A DNA stretch of 20,416 nucleotides, from the IMG/VR virus record IMGVR_UViG_3300029787_004959, positions 1 through 20,416 of that record. One strand, 5' to 3'. The DNA comes from a virus. Shown here piece after piece: positions 7,420 to 14,964 of the stretch. Under the pieces are notes generated by a model that was not told the DNA's origin, did no database searches, and saw only the letters and a list, made by a program, of their open reading frames with translations. Each line of letters starts with the position of its first letter. The first letter of the stretch is position 1. The position numbers and the translations under genes are program-made.

Positions 7420-8317
7420 TTTTTAGATGTTCCTCCAGCGTTGAAACCATATCTTTACCTAATGCTTCCTCCACACCAGTAGTAAGTAACCAATCTCTTT
7501 GTAGAAGAAGAAGGTCTTTATATGCTTCAGAAGGTTGACCGTTTGGAAGGAGACGAGTTATAAGTGTTTCTAATTCCTCCGCGCTAGAATAAGAAGGGGC
7601 AGGTAAATTGTGAGGACTAGCAGTAGAAGGCTTGTCTGCTAAATCTCTAAATAGTAACAGAGAACCAGCCGCCATAATTTCTAAATGCCTTAAAGAATCC
7701 CAGGATCCTTTCCGACAAGTTAGTCCAAACCAAGAACGAGCCATGTCATCATAGTACTCCTCTTCGTCATCAAAAACGTACAACTGTCGAGCGGGTATGC
7801 CTAACACTTGCGGTCCAAACCTTGAGTACGGAGGCGCAGTGCTTTGAATAAGTTGAGTTTTATTAGTAAGGTCAATGGGTTGGATTTTACTAGAAGGTAT
7901 AGAGAATCTTAAAGGATATACCTCTGAATGCTCTTCAAATAGTTCATGCTTAAAACAAGGAGTCTTAACAATATCAGAGTCATCATGCCCATCAATATAA
8001 ACAACGGGTTTGTTTAACGATTCTAACTCTGGATAATAATCGTTAACGTAGTTATTTTTGTTCACAAACCCATAAACAACTACATCAACATCAGAAAAAT
8101 CACGGTCCTTTACCTCTGGAATAGGGTCGTATAAAGTAAACCCCTTACCATGAAAAGAAGGTCGGTCAACCTCAGAGAAGTCACCATATAGAATTTTTTT
8201 GCGTGGGTAATCAATACAATTATCCCCCAAAGCAGACCTAAGGGCTCTTAAACACATTACTTCTTGAAAATCACCCTGCTTGGTAGGATCTTTTATTGTG
8301 ACATATAAAACCTTCAT
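7409..8317 (-). CDS. Putative GT-B-like glycosyltransferase, unassigned family
   Basis: A 302-residue protein that I do not recognise with certainty. The start MKVLYVTIKDP is like the first strand of a GT-B Rossmann domain, and DVDVVVYGFVN (about 76-86) looks like a second core strand. The late part has YYDDMARSWFGLTCRKGSWD followed by RHLEIMAAGSLLLF, resembling the alpha/beta/alpha donor site of GT-B enzymes such as the CgeB-like and Glyco_trans_1_2 groups, with Glu in EIMAAG at the place of the nucleotide-ribose ligand. It lies between two other transferase genes with a TAATG junction at 8317 and an 11-base overlap at the other end. Role in glycan assembly is inferred mainly from position. 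Confidence 0.55.
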   Translation of the reverse strand: MKVLYVTIKDPTKQGDFQEVMCLRALRSALGDNCIDYPRKKILYGDFSEVDRPSFHGKGFTLYDPIPEVKDRDFSDVDVVVYGFVNKNNYVNDYYPELESLNKPVVYIDGHDDSDIVKTPCFKHELFEEHSEVYPLRFSIPSSKIQPIDLTNKTQLIQSTAPPYSRFGPQVLGIPARQLYVFDDEEEYYDDMARSWFGLTCRKGSWDSLRHLEIMAAGSLLLFRDLADKPSTASPHNLPAPSYSSAEELETLITRLLPNGQPSEAYKDLLLLQRDWLLTTGVEEALGKDMVSTLEEHLKNEN

Positions 8318-9066
8318 TAAGAGATATCCTTTAAATAAAACTCATCTGTTCTCCATGTCTGACCGCCAGCCCAATGCCTAATTTTAGTATTCTTTTTCTC
8401 AGACCGTACTATATTATATCTTTGTAGCATTTGCTCTTGAGGAGTTTCCGCTTCTTCGGCTAAAAGAGTAGTATTCCACTCTGGTCCTTTAATGTCTACA
8501 TGCTTCTCTAACTCCTCAAGCGAGTAATGATCTGCATCCCATAACTCCGAGTGGTAACCGTTATTTGGGAGAGATGGAAAAGGAACCCAACTATGTCGCT
8601 TAATCCCAGCTAAAAAATACCAAGAACATTGCTCCCTAAATTCCTGCCAGAAGGGATGATCTTTATACTTTTGGTATCTCTCTTCTGACATAAGCTTATC
8701 AATCATTTCAGTGGACCAATCATTAATTTTAATTCCATAGTTCCCCATGCAATGAGTGTTACCATTATCGATGGAGTAAGTCCAAGATTTGCCTTGATAA
8801 TAATCTTCGCTACCATCCACAATGACCATATCAGCATCCAAATTTACAACAACATCGCCTTCTGATAATTCGTTCTTTATCATGTCCTGGAGAAGAGTAA
8901 ACTTCCACCAAGTTGGATTCCCTCGAAAAGGCTCTTGCGCTCGATAAACTCTATACTCATAGCCCCACTTATCTGCATACTGTTTATTCTTTGGAGAATA
9001 ATAATTATCAAAAATGCTCTGACGATGATCCGAATAATCCGCTATACTAAATAATATCTTTTTCAT
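8317..9066 (-). CDS. DXD-type GT-A glycosyltransferase
   Basis: A 249-residue protein starting at ATG 9066; a TTG 12 bases further upstream extends the frame but lies inside the preceding gene. Features follow the galactosyltransferase GMA12/MNN10 (GT34) pattern: an N-terminal strand MKKILFSIADYSDHR, a PTWWKFTLLQDMI segment (51-63), then GDVVVNLDADMVI (70-82) with the metal-binding DXD (D77-A-D79). A late NNGYHSELWD segment and a C-terminal IRHWAGGQ with His could bind metal or the nucleotide. It has no membrane anchor, unlike the eukaryotic GT34 enzymes. The gap to the FkbM gene stop is only 2 nt. Donor and acceptor unknown. Confidence 0.7.
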   Translation of the reverse strand: MKKILFSIADYSDHRQSIFDNYYSPKNKQYADKWGYEYRVYRAQEPFRGNPTWWKFTLLQDMIKNELSEGDVVVNLDADMVIVDGSEDYYQGKSWTYSIDNGNTHCMGNYGIKINDWSTEMIDKLMSEERYQKYKDHPFWQEFREQCSWYFLAGIKRHSWVPFPSLPNNGYHSELWDADHYSLEELEKHVDIKGPEWNTTLLAEEAETPQEQMLQRYNIVRSEKKNTKIRHWAGGQTWRTDEFYLKDIS

Positions 9067-9068
9067 GT

Positions 9069-9647
9069 TTAATGCCAATAGTGTAATTCTATCCCTCGGC
9101 TTTCAATCTCCCTTCTCAAATAAGACTCGTTAAATTTTTCAACTCTTAAATGGTTATGCCATTCCACATATAATACATTAATTAAATTAATCGTATTGTC
9201 TTTAATTAGTTTGTCAAGAACTTCATACTCTGCTCCTTCAATGTCTAATTTAACCACTACGTGATCTTCTTCTGATACGTTCTCTAATAAGAACTTAGAG
9301 AAATCAATAGAGTCTACCTGTCTGGCGTTTTTTATAATATCATGCTTAATGTAGTCAGGCTGTAGCCAGTTATCTCCTAAGATATTAGTAGCGCCACCGA
9401 AATCGTCAATCCCTTTTTCATGATCTAATGTTAAAGCAAGTTTACCTTCTGAAATCCAAACAGCCTTGTTTATAAGTTGGATTGATGGATGGTTTTTGTA
9501 TAAGGGTTTTTCTTTTAACAGAGAGGATACCTCTTCCATAATTTCAAAGCAAACTATATCCCAAGTGTCATCCATGCCTCGGGACTTGTAAATTGAATGT
9601 AGCCCTTGTCCTTGATTGGAACCGCAATCTAAAAATACTTTTCTCAC
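9069..9647 (-). CDS. FkbM-family methyltransferase
   Basis: A 192-residue SAM-dependent methyltransferase. Motif I is FLDCGSNQGQG (5-15). The FkbM hallmark VKLDIEGAEYEVLDKL (132-147) is complete, followed by a LYVEWH strand. FkbM enzymes O-methylate sugars and other small acceptors; in surface polysaccharide clusters they cap or decorate glycans. Length is typical of compact FkbM domains. It starts in an ATGA overlap with the exostosin-like gene. Methylating a sugar of the phage-directed glycan is the likely role, inferred from context. Confidence 0.85.
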   Translation of the reverse strand: MRKVFLDCGSNQGQGLHSIYKSRGMDDTWDIVCFEIMEEVSSLLKEKPLYKNHPSIQLINKAVWISEGKLALTLDHEKGIDDFGGATNILGDNWLQPDYIKHDIIKNARQVDSIDFSKFLLENVSEEDHVVVKLDIEGAEYEVLDKLIKDNTINLINVLYVEWHNHLRVEKFNESYLRREIESRGIELHYWH

Positions 9648-10507
9648 ACCAAACTTGTTGAAGCCTCAACAACCTCCAATATTTTATTAAATACACTCTT
9701 AATAGCGAAGAAATCACCGTAGACCTCTTGTGCATAATTTATCATAGCCTCACGCTTCCATTCGTAGGAGTTAATAATTTCTTTTATGTTGGGGAGTTCC
9801 TCTGGAGTCATTCTAATAATAAGATCATCCCATTCTACCTCCTCTTGCCAAGGTAACCAATGCCTATTACTTATATAAACAGGGACCGCTTTGTACTGAA
9901 ATGCCTCATATAGTCTATAACTTGTAGGTCCATAACCTCTAGGGCATAACATGTATTTAGATCTTATTGAGATATCTTCAAAAGCTCTAAACCTTTCTTC
10001 TGTTATTTTCTCTGACCAGTGAGGCTGCATAGATAAAGCATATCCATGGACCTCTGGTGGACAGCATTGTGCCATTTGGGCTCGAATAGGGTGAGTGTAT
10101 GATCCTATAAAGGAGGCTGTGATGTCTTTCTCCTTTTCCTCATATTGTGGGACTTCGGATACAACTAAAGGGACTGGAATAGTAGCTAAATTATTACCCC
10201 CTGCACCAAAAACTAATGTATCGGGAGGCAAAGATTCGGTTGGTGCATCATCATGGGTACAAACACAATAGTATTTTTTACTTGGATCTAGCAGGTGAAG
10301 CTTTTGTTGAATAATCGCTTGCTTTTGTTCTTTGTATGCATTAGTCCAAAAAACAGGGATTAAGTACCTATCCCCACACTTCTCCCCATGCTCAACAAAC
10401 ATCTCCTCAAGGTAGGGTCCTTTATGATAAGAAGGATATGTAGGGTACACAGCACCCTTCTTGTTTATGTCTGCGAATAGCCTATTAATTTTTTGCTGAT
10501 AACTCAT
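9644..10507 (-). CDS. Exostosin-like (GT47) glycosyltransferase
   Basis: A 287-residue protein matching the exostosin C-terminal GT-B domain: FIGSYTHPIRAQM (133-145), then SKYMLCPRGYGPTSYRLYEA (183-202) and KAVPVYISNRHWLPW (206-220), the conserved run that ends in a Leu-Pro next to the donor site. The family is best known from heparan sulfate and plant cell-wall synthesis but also occurs in bacteria and large phages. No signal or membrane anchor is present. Its ATG lies 23 bases inside the end of the gene before it, and its stop overlaps the FkbM gene start. Donor sugar unknown. Confidence 0.8.
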   Translation of the reverse strand: MSYQQKINRLFADINKKGAVYPTYPSYHKGPYLEEMFVEHGEKCGDRYLIPVFWTNAYKEQKQAIIQQKLHLLDPSKKYYCVCTHDDAPTESLPPDTLVFGAGGNNLATIPVPLVVSEVPQYEEKEKDITASFIGSYTHPIRAQMAQCCPPEVHGYALSMQPHWSEKITEERFRAFEDISIRSKYMLCPRGYGPTSYRLYEAFQYKAVPVYISNRHWLPWQEEVEWDDLIIRMTPEELPNIKEIINSYEWKREAMINYAQEVYGDFFAIKSVFNKILEVVEASTSLV

Positions 10508-11318
10508 TTACAGTAATTGCCACATTATGCAGTGTTGGGGTTTGGGATATAAAATGACGCATCACATTATTAAAGTTAGTACATGGAGGATATGCAGGAG
10601 AGTTTGGGTTATCTAAAAAGTGTGTATGAATACTTACCACATTGGATCCTAAGTATTTTAACTCCCCATTAAATGTAAAGAAATCATTAAACCTATGTTG
10701 TGTGCGCTCATTATTGAATCTCCACCACCCCATATTATAGGTTATTGGAAATATTCCTACATTGTAACTTCCAGTCTCAATCACCTTAGTCATTGGCTTT
10801 TGCTCATACATAAACTCACCGCTAAAGGTAAGATCTTTCCAGGCTTTTAGATAGTCTTTAGATTTTACATACACAAACCCAACATTATAAACCCCCCACT
10901 GCTCATCTAGCTGGGGGCTTTGCTGCATATGAGGACTTACTATTGCATCGACTGAACTTTCCATAGATTTGATCATATCCTCATCAAACCGATTGAAGAA
11001 AACTATGTCGCAATCAAGCATTAGTACCTGACCACAAGCCTCTAAAGCATACTCAGCGGCTTCAAACTTAAAATTGATAACATCTGAAAAATTCTTCTGA
11101 CTTTGTGCGTCACCCCACTGCTCCCCTTCTTGTAGACAATCAGGATAGGTCTTTACATTTCCCCCTAATTCTTTTAATGCTTCCTCTATGTCAGGGGAGC
11201 AAACCAAGTGCCACTCATAATCATAATGTGTGTTGTATGCATGAAATGAAGAGTATAGAAGTTTAAACTCTTTGAGATACTTAGTTGTTACTACAGAAGA
11301 TAATCCGAATTTTTTCAT
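10485..11318 (-). CDS. DXD-type GT-A glycosyltransferase (nucleotide-diphospho-sugar transferase)
   Basis: A 277-residue GT-A protein. A first strand (FGLSSVVTTKYL) is followed by the DXD site ALEACGQVLMLDCDIVFF (91-108, D102-C-D104), with a conserved preceding KFEAAEYAL helix. WGVYNVGFVYVKS (about 141-153) is the NVG-type acceptor loop seen in GT8-like and related families. A C-terminal VVSIHTHFLD supplies the His that commonly ligates the metal. No membrane segment. Overlaps the DUF4422-like gene upstream by 4 bases and the exostosin-like gene downstream by 23. Specific sugar unknown. Confidence 0.72.
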   Translation of the reverse strand: MKKFGLSSVVTTKYLKEFKLLYSSFHAYNTHYDYEWHLVCSPDIEEALKELGGNVKTYPDCLQEGEQWGDAQSQKNFSDVINFKFEAAEYALEACGQVLMLDCDIVFFNRFDEDMIKSMESSVDAIVSPHMQQSPQLDEQWGVYNVGFVYVKSKDYLKAWKDLTFSGEFMYEQKPMTKVIETGSYNVGIFPITYNMGWWRFNNERTQHRFNDFFTFNGELKYLGSNVVSIHTHFLDNPNSPAYPPCTNFNNVMRHFISQTPTLHNVAITVNELSAKN

Positions 11319-12061
11319 GCGTAATGAGGGTTGTGAAATAAAGGCTCGCTACAAGATGGGTTGTATGGAACAATGCCTTTCAAAAGATACCAAACGAGAA
11401 AAAGTCTCTCCATGAAGTAGCCTGTTGCTTTTTGATTGCTAACCGTGCCGTACTCCGTCTGCATTTTGTAATAGTCAGAACCGTGGACATTTTGAAGGGA
11501 CCATTCGACCATAGGCCAGGAAAATTCCATGAAATCGTTGAATAAATCCTTCCGCATTACCCAATAATTGGCAAAGAACCCTGTGTGTGTCCCTTTCCAT
11601 TTTGCAGGCATTGAGTACCCAAAACGCTGTAAAACATCAGCCATGTATTCATTCAAGCCAGGATGGCAGATTTCAGTCTGCCTATGCAAGGAGATAGGAA
11701 CGCCTCTGCCTTGAATCCCGTTATCAGGCACAAACAACTCGTACTGACCCCAAGCAACAACACCCCACTTATCTAATAAATCCTGAACTTGCTGTTTTGA
11801 TTCAAACTTAAAAGGGAACTTCTCAAGCTGGCGGTGGGAGGTAGTACCAATCCAAGTATCCTGGTCGTAGTCTGAGTTTCGCCAGTGCCACAGAAAGCAA
11901 GCATACTCAGTTAACTGCAATCGAGTTCCTGCATCCTCTAATTCAGGACACTCAACAAAAAGAAGGGGGTTTACCTCAGGCTCTAGACCGAACCCTGTAT
12001 ACGGCTCCTCTAAGAATAGATTATTCATATCCTTAACGAAAGGGAAGCACTGATAGATCAT
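11315..12061 (-). CDS. DUF4422-like putative glycosyltransferase
   Basis: A 248-residue protein with the layout of the DUF4422 family. The early segment DTWIGTTSHRQLEKF (68-82) corresponds to the family's DYIGLCHYRRY strand. ANYWVMRKDLFNDFMEFSWPM is the middle motif, and the late TGYFMERLFLVWYL (213-226) matches the family's GYLSERL block. DUF4422 proteins are found in polysaccharide clusters and are regarded as glycosyltransferases, but few have been tested. Rich in Trp and Tyr. It lies in ATGA overlaps with both neighbours, the GT4-like gene before it and the GT-A gene after it. Confidence 0.65.
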   Translation of the reverse strand: MIYQCFPFVKDMNNLFLEEPYTGFGLEPEVNPLLFVECPELEDAGTRLQLTEYACFLWHWRNSDYDQDTWIGTTSHRQLEKFPFKFESKQQVQDLLDKWGVVAWGQYELFVPDNGIQGRGVPISLHRQTEICHPGLNEYMADVLQRFGYSMPAKWKGTHTGFFANYWVMRKDLFNDFMEFSWPMVEWSLQNVHGSDYYKMQTEYGTVSNQKATGYFMERLFLVWYLLKGIVPYNPSCSEPLFHNPHYA

Positions 12062-13257
12062 ACCAGTTCAAAACCTTCGATTTTTTTGAGAAGATCGTCC
12101 CGCTTTAGCATTGTAAAAGTATCCTTGTATAGTTTTAGGCGCTGCCCTATAACTTTATTCAGATCAAAATACTCCTGAGTAATATCAAACAAATTATTAC
12201 CCATCTGCTCTCGATGTTTTTTATCTTTTATTACTTTAGTAAGCACTTTAACCCAATCGGTTTTTGATGCCTTAGGATCTAGTAAATACCCAGTCTTGCC
12301 ATTAATGATGGTCTCATCATAACACCCAACATTAGAAGCAATCAAAGGAACTTTATACCTACCACACTCAGCAACTTTAATTTCAGACTTAGAGTCATTA
12401 AACGCATTCATCTGAAGAGGTGCTATAGCTATGTCAATATTTGCAAAAATCACACCATACTGATCAGAAGGGAGAGCGCCATGAATATACCAGTTCTTAG
12501 CTCCTCTGAACCCTTGAGTTAAAGTGCGTTCATAATTGTCCCACACATCTAACTGCCAATCCTCTTTAGAGTTGTTTGGGTCTTTAGGGGGCTTTCCAAA
12601 AAAGTGCCACTCCACGTTTTCTCGACCCACACGCTGATTGACAAGGTGAGGAATGCCAGCGAACTCTTTAACGTCTTCTTCGTGATGGATGCCGCCAGCC
12701 CAGCCTACGCGAACTAACCTTTTTCTCCGAACAGGAACTTTTGGGTGATTCCAATTTTCTAAATTATAATCAATGGCATTCTTTGCTACAGCTAAAACAC
12801 CAGAGCAATAATCTTTTATTCTTTCAGCAAATTTTCTTTGGGTTACTGTCACTAAGTCAGCATTTGCGTATAAGTACTTAGTTAGCTCCGATAAACCTCG
12901 GTCTTCATATACAGACTTTAGCCTGTGGCCTTCATACAACTCTGTAAGAAGGTCATCTGTATCAAAGTGAACAAATTTACCAAACTCCTTGGCTTTGCCT
13001 ACAATCCTGGCTGTATATGGACCCCCATAATTATGAATGTTTTGGGTCATCACAATATCAGCCCACTTCATATCAGCAAAGTCCCAATCTTCAATCCATT
13101 GACCGTTTTCAATGTTAAGACCCAAAGGGTTTTCATTAAACTTTATTTCAATAAGGTCTGGGAACTTTTCCGCTAATTTTGCAAAAGGAGCCCAAGCCCT
13201 GTAATAGGAACAACCACCCTGATTTGCGGGTGCGATTAAAATCTTTAACTTATTCAT
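12058..13257 (-). CDS. GT-B glycosyltransferase, family 4-like; first gene of the glycan run
   Basis: A 399-residue GT-B protein. The start MNKLKILIAPANQGGCSYYR fits the N-terminal Rossmann domain, and VRVGWAGGIHHEEDV and WHFFGKPPKD are second-domain strands. The donor site is around FNDSKSEIKVAECGRYKVPL followed by INGKTGYLLDP, as in retaining GT4 enzymes, though the first Glu of EX7E is replaced by Ser-Lys-Ser-Glu spacing. It is the first gene of the long glycan run. Its ATG is only a few bases after the U-tract of the terminator, with no clear Shine-Dalgarno site in front, so expression may depend on an overlapping promoter, on read-through, or on weak initiation. Confidence 0.78.
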   Translation of the reverse strand: MNKLKILIAPANQGGCSYYRAWAPFAKLAEKFPDLIEIKFNENPLGLNIENGQWIEDWDFADMKWADIVMTQNIHNYGGPYTARIVGKAKEFGKFVHFDTDDLLTELYEGHRLKSVYEDRGLSELTKYLYANADLVTVTQRKFAERIKDYCSGVLAVAKNAIDYNLENWNHPKVPVRRKRLVRVGWAGGIHHEEDVKEFAGIPHLVNQRVGRENVEWHFFGKPPKDPNNSKEDWQLDVWDNYERTLTQGFRGAKNWYIHGALPSDQYGVIFANIDIAIAPLQMNAFNDSKSEIKVAECGRYKVPLIASNVGCYDETIINGKTGYLLDPKASKTDWVKVLTKVIKDKKHREQMGNNLFDITQEYFDLNKVIGQRLKLYKDTFTMLKRDDLLKKIEGFELV

Positions 13258-13261
13258 GATA

Positions 13262-13296
13262 TAAAAAAATATGAGGAGCCCTAAAGCTCCCCATAT
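13262..13296 (-). terminator. Intrinsic terminator after SSB-lipoprotein genes
   Basis: On the minus strand an 11-bp stem (13296-13286 with 13279-13269, one G-U pair) closes a 6-nt loop and is followed by seven T residues then ATAT. It lies 23 bases after the lipoprotein stop codon and 5 bases before the first glycan gene. The plus-strand side has no T run, so it works only for minus-strand transcripts. Confidence 0.85.
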
Positions 13297-13300
13297 TATA
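13295..13300 (-). promoter_or_regulatory. Possible -10 box overlapping the terminator
   Basis: A perfect TATAAT on the minus strand, directly before and partly within the 5' arm of the terminator. A start about 7 nt downstream would fall inside the hairpin, so the new transcript could not form it. No good -35 hexamer is seen 17 nt upstream (CATAAG). Weak candidate promoter for the glycan run. Confidence 0.3.
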
Positions 13301-13318
13301 GATCCTACTTTTTACTTC

Positions 13319-13711
13319 TTATGCTTTTTTTGTAGGTTTTGCAGCTTCAACTTTTGCTGTCGCCACTTCATCTTCATTGGTAGCTTTTGTGGCCTCTGAT
13401 GAGTGTGCCAATCCAAGACCAGAACCTAGAGACTTAATCGCGTCTCCAAACTCCATGTTCTTGTTCATAGGAACAATAGCCATCACCATGTTAGAATAGT
13501 GCTGCCTTTTTCGAGGACTAAAGATAGAAGCTCCACCTTCCCAAACGGCAAGGCTAGGAATGAAACCCTTTAATAGAGTCCAAAGAGTGTCAAGAAAGCC
13601 TCCAGGAGAATCGGCTGTGCCTTCTCCCATTACGCCCTCGACCATAGAACAAGACACCAAGCCCGTTCCAAAAAGTACCGCAATAACGGCAGGTAAAATA
13701 ATATTTTTCAT
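13319..13711 (-). CDS. Small phage lipoprotein, unknown function
   Basis: A 130-residue protein. Residues 1-20 are a hydrophobic signal sequence with a Lys at position 2, ending in the lipobox LVSC (18-21), so a lipoprotein anchored through C21 is likely. A mature region with a mildly hydrophobic LWTLLKGFIPSLAVWEGG stretch is followed by the basic SPRKRQHYSN segment. The last 25 residues are rich in Ala, Lys, Glu and Thr, looking disordered. I do not recognise a family. It is translationally coupled to the SSB gene (ATGA, 13708-13711) and is the last gene before the terminator. Phage lipoproteins of this size can be spanin parts or superinfection-exclusion factors; nothing here decides. Confidence 0.7.
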   Translation of the reverse strand: MKNIILPAVIAVLFGTGLVSCSMVEGVMGEGTADSPGGFLDTLWTLLKGFIPSLAVWEGGASIFSPRKRQHYSNMVMAIVPMNKNMEFGDAIKSLGSGLGLAHSSEATKATNEDEVATAKVEAAKPTKKA

Positions 13712-14451
13712 GATTGTAATCTTTCCATGTAATCATCATCACCAACCTCTGTATTAGAACGGTTGATGTCACCAGCAGACCTTTCAACCGCTGCGAAGGG
13801 GTTGATGCTTTCAGCAATCTGCTTAAGCTCTTCATAATCTTCCAGTTTCACAAGAGACTGAATATCATGCAGAGAATCCATCCAACCTGCAACCTCTTTG
13901 CCACTACCCGCAGGGGTAGACTTGGGGCGAGGTGCGGACTGGTCGTACTTAGGCCATTGTCCTTCCATGATCTTAACGATCTTGAAATCATGACCTTCTT
14001 CCACATCAGTAATATCCCCATAATCAGGATCTACCATTGCGGCAATAACTTTCTTGAACAAGATGATACCTACTGAAAGGATCTTCACCTCACCTGTTTC
14101 ACGATCAACCACATTCATGTAGTAGCGATCTCTTCCCTTAATCTGTCGAGCCAAAGTCTCATCCTTAGTAGGCTCTTTCCAGAGAGAGTAGTAAAGGTTA
14201 CAAATAGGGCATTGCTCCCCGTGAACCTGTCGGCAATGAATGTTCTTCACCGTGCCGTCTTGCTGAGGAACCCTATGCAACTTAGTCATCGCATAGAAGT
14301 CTCCATCGTCTTCCTTGGGAGGTAGGATACGGACTGAGTTCGTACCATCCTCAATTTTAAGGAATGTATCGGACATCCCTCCTCCACCTGCACCACCTTT
14401 CCCTGAAAGGTTAGCGTGGATTTCCTTAATTTTATCTAAATCAATAGCCAT
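13708..14451 (-). CDS. 32: gp32-like single-strand DNA-binding protein
   Basis: A 247-residue protein with T4 gp32 architecture. A short N-terminal basic/Gly-rich region (1-25) probably serves cooperative binding. The OB-type core begins at FLKIEDGTNSVRILPP (30-45). A zinc knuckle follows at HCRQVHGEQCPICN (72-85; C73, H77, C81, C84), and RDRYYMNVVDRETGEVK (107-123) is the conserved strand pair. The tail is acidic (GDDDYMERL, 237-245), as used to contact helicase and recombination proteins. T4 gp32 has 301 residues, so this is a compact member. It has its own promoter (TTAACA, 17 bp, TATAAT) and an AAAGGAG ribosome site, which fits the high dose needed. It protects ssDNA in replication and recombination. 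Confidence 0.88.
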   Translation of the reverse strand: MAIDLDKIKEIHANLSGKGGAGGGGMSDTFLKIEDGTNSVRILPPKEDDGDFYAMTKLHRVPQQDGTVKNIHCRQVHGEQCPICNLYYSLWKEPTKDETLARQIKGRDRYYMNVVDRETGEVKILSVGIILFKKVIAAMVDPDYGDITDVEEGHDFKIVKIMEGQWPKYDQSAPRPKSTPAGSGKEVAGWMDSLHDIQSLVKLEDYEELKQIAESINPFAAVERSAGDINRSNTEVGDDDYMERLQS

Positions 14452-14457
14452 TGTAAA

Positions 14458-14464
14458 CTCCTTT
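14458..14464 (-). promoter_or_regulatory. Ribosome binding site of the SSB gene
   Basis: Minus-strand AAAGGAG, 6 nt before the ATG at 14451. It is among the best Shine-Dalgarno sites in the window and fits strong expression. Confidence 0.75.
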
Positions 14465-14492
14465 GTAGTTAGTTAAGCTGTCTGTGGTTAGT

Positions 14493-14521
14493 ATTATAGG
14501 CGACTGTGCCTGTTTTGTTAA
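14493..14521 (-). promoter_or_regulatory. Sigma70-type promoter for SSB-lipoprotein operon
   Basis: On the minus strand TTAACA (14521-14516), a 17-bp spacer and TATAAT (14498-14493). The -35 box overlaps the stop codon of the UvsY-like gene. The predicted start leaves a leader of roughly 35 nt before the SSB ATG. The stretch 14452-14517 is one of only two clear intergenic gaps in the window. Confidence 0.65.
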
Positions 14522-14964
14522 CTGTAAATGTTTTTTTCTGCTCGCATATTAGCGGACAATTGAACGAGCAGGTCTTTCTTCTGTCCTAGAGACTGAACGA
14601 GGCTTTTTAGCATATTAAACTTCAAAGTTAACTCGTTGACCTCAAGGCCGATGCGCCCATACTCCTCCCGTGAAAGGACATAATCATCCAAGTCCTTCGC
14701 AGTTGGTTTTTTGGCGAGTCCACTACCCTCTTCTGTTCTTTCTTTTCTTGTCTTAGCCATGTACATCGTAAGCTCTAAGTTCTTGTCATCTAGCTTCTTC
14801 TTACATAGGTCTTGCATAGCTGAGTAATACGAGTAATGGCTGGCATGTCGAGATAACTCTACATCCATATTTGTTCTATCAATCTTCGTAATACTTTGGC
14901 AGATCTCATTATATGTATCCATGTCCAAGTGGTTAATAACTTGATTTATATCTAGTTTAGGCAT
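14518..14964 (-). CDS. uvsY: UvsY-like recombination mediator
   Basis: A 148-residue, highly charged, mostly helical protein with no signal peptide. The layout resembles T4 UvsY (137 residues): an N-terminal acidic helix, a central SRHASHYSYYSAMQDLCKKK segment (the region where UvsY has its helical KxxKH-type part), a basic loop KTRKERTEEG, then a long C-terminal helix pair ending near RAEKN. UvsY loads UvsX recombinase on gp32-coated ssDNA. Its position between helicase/protease and the gp32 gene supports that. The similarity is to the pattern, not a strong motif. It overlaps the protease gene by 13 bases. Confidence 0.5.
   Translation of the reverse strand: MPKLDINQVINHLDMDTYNEICQSITKIDRTNMDVELSRHASHYSYYSAMQDLCKKKLDDKNLELTMYMAKTRKERTEEGSGLAKKPTAKDLDDYVLSREEYGRIGLEVNELTLKFNMLKSLVQSLGQKKDLLVQLSANMRAEKNIYS

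Noticed and set aside
9067-9078. TTG start extending the DXD transferase by four residues
   Set aside because: It lies inside the FkbM gene end and an ATG with a 2-nt gap to the preceding stop is a better start.
10732-10741. Further TATAAT-like minus-strand site inside a glycosyltransferase gene
   Set aside because: It is within coding sequence (part of Tyr-Asn-Met codons), and I saw no matching -35 box; AT-rich coding DNA gives such hits by chance.
1-13257. Bacterial capsule or O-antigen locus rather than phage DNA
   Set aside because: The run lies on the same strand and directly after gp32/UvsY/gp41-like genes, with the same overlap packing, and lacks wzx/wzy/wza-type genes. A bacterial origin of single genes by transfer remains possible.
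13590-13835. Minus-strand open frame across the SSB-lipoprotein junction
   Set aside because: It overlaps both genes in another frame; the SSB motifs and lipobox lie in the chosen frames, and its product looks like a frame shadow.
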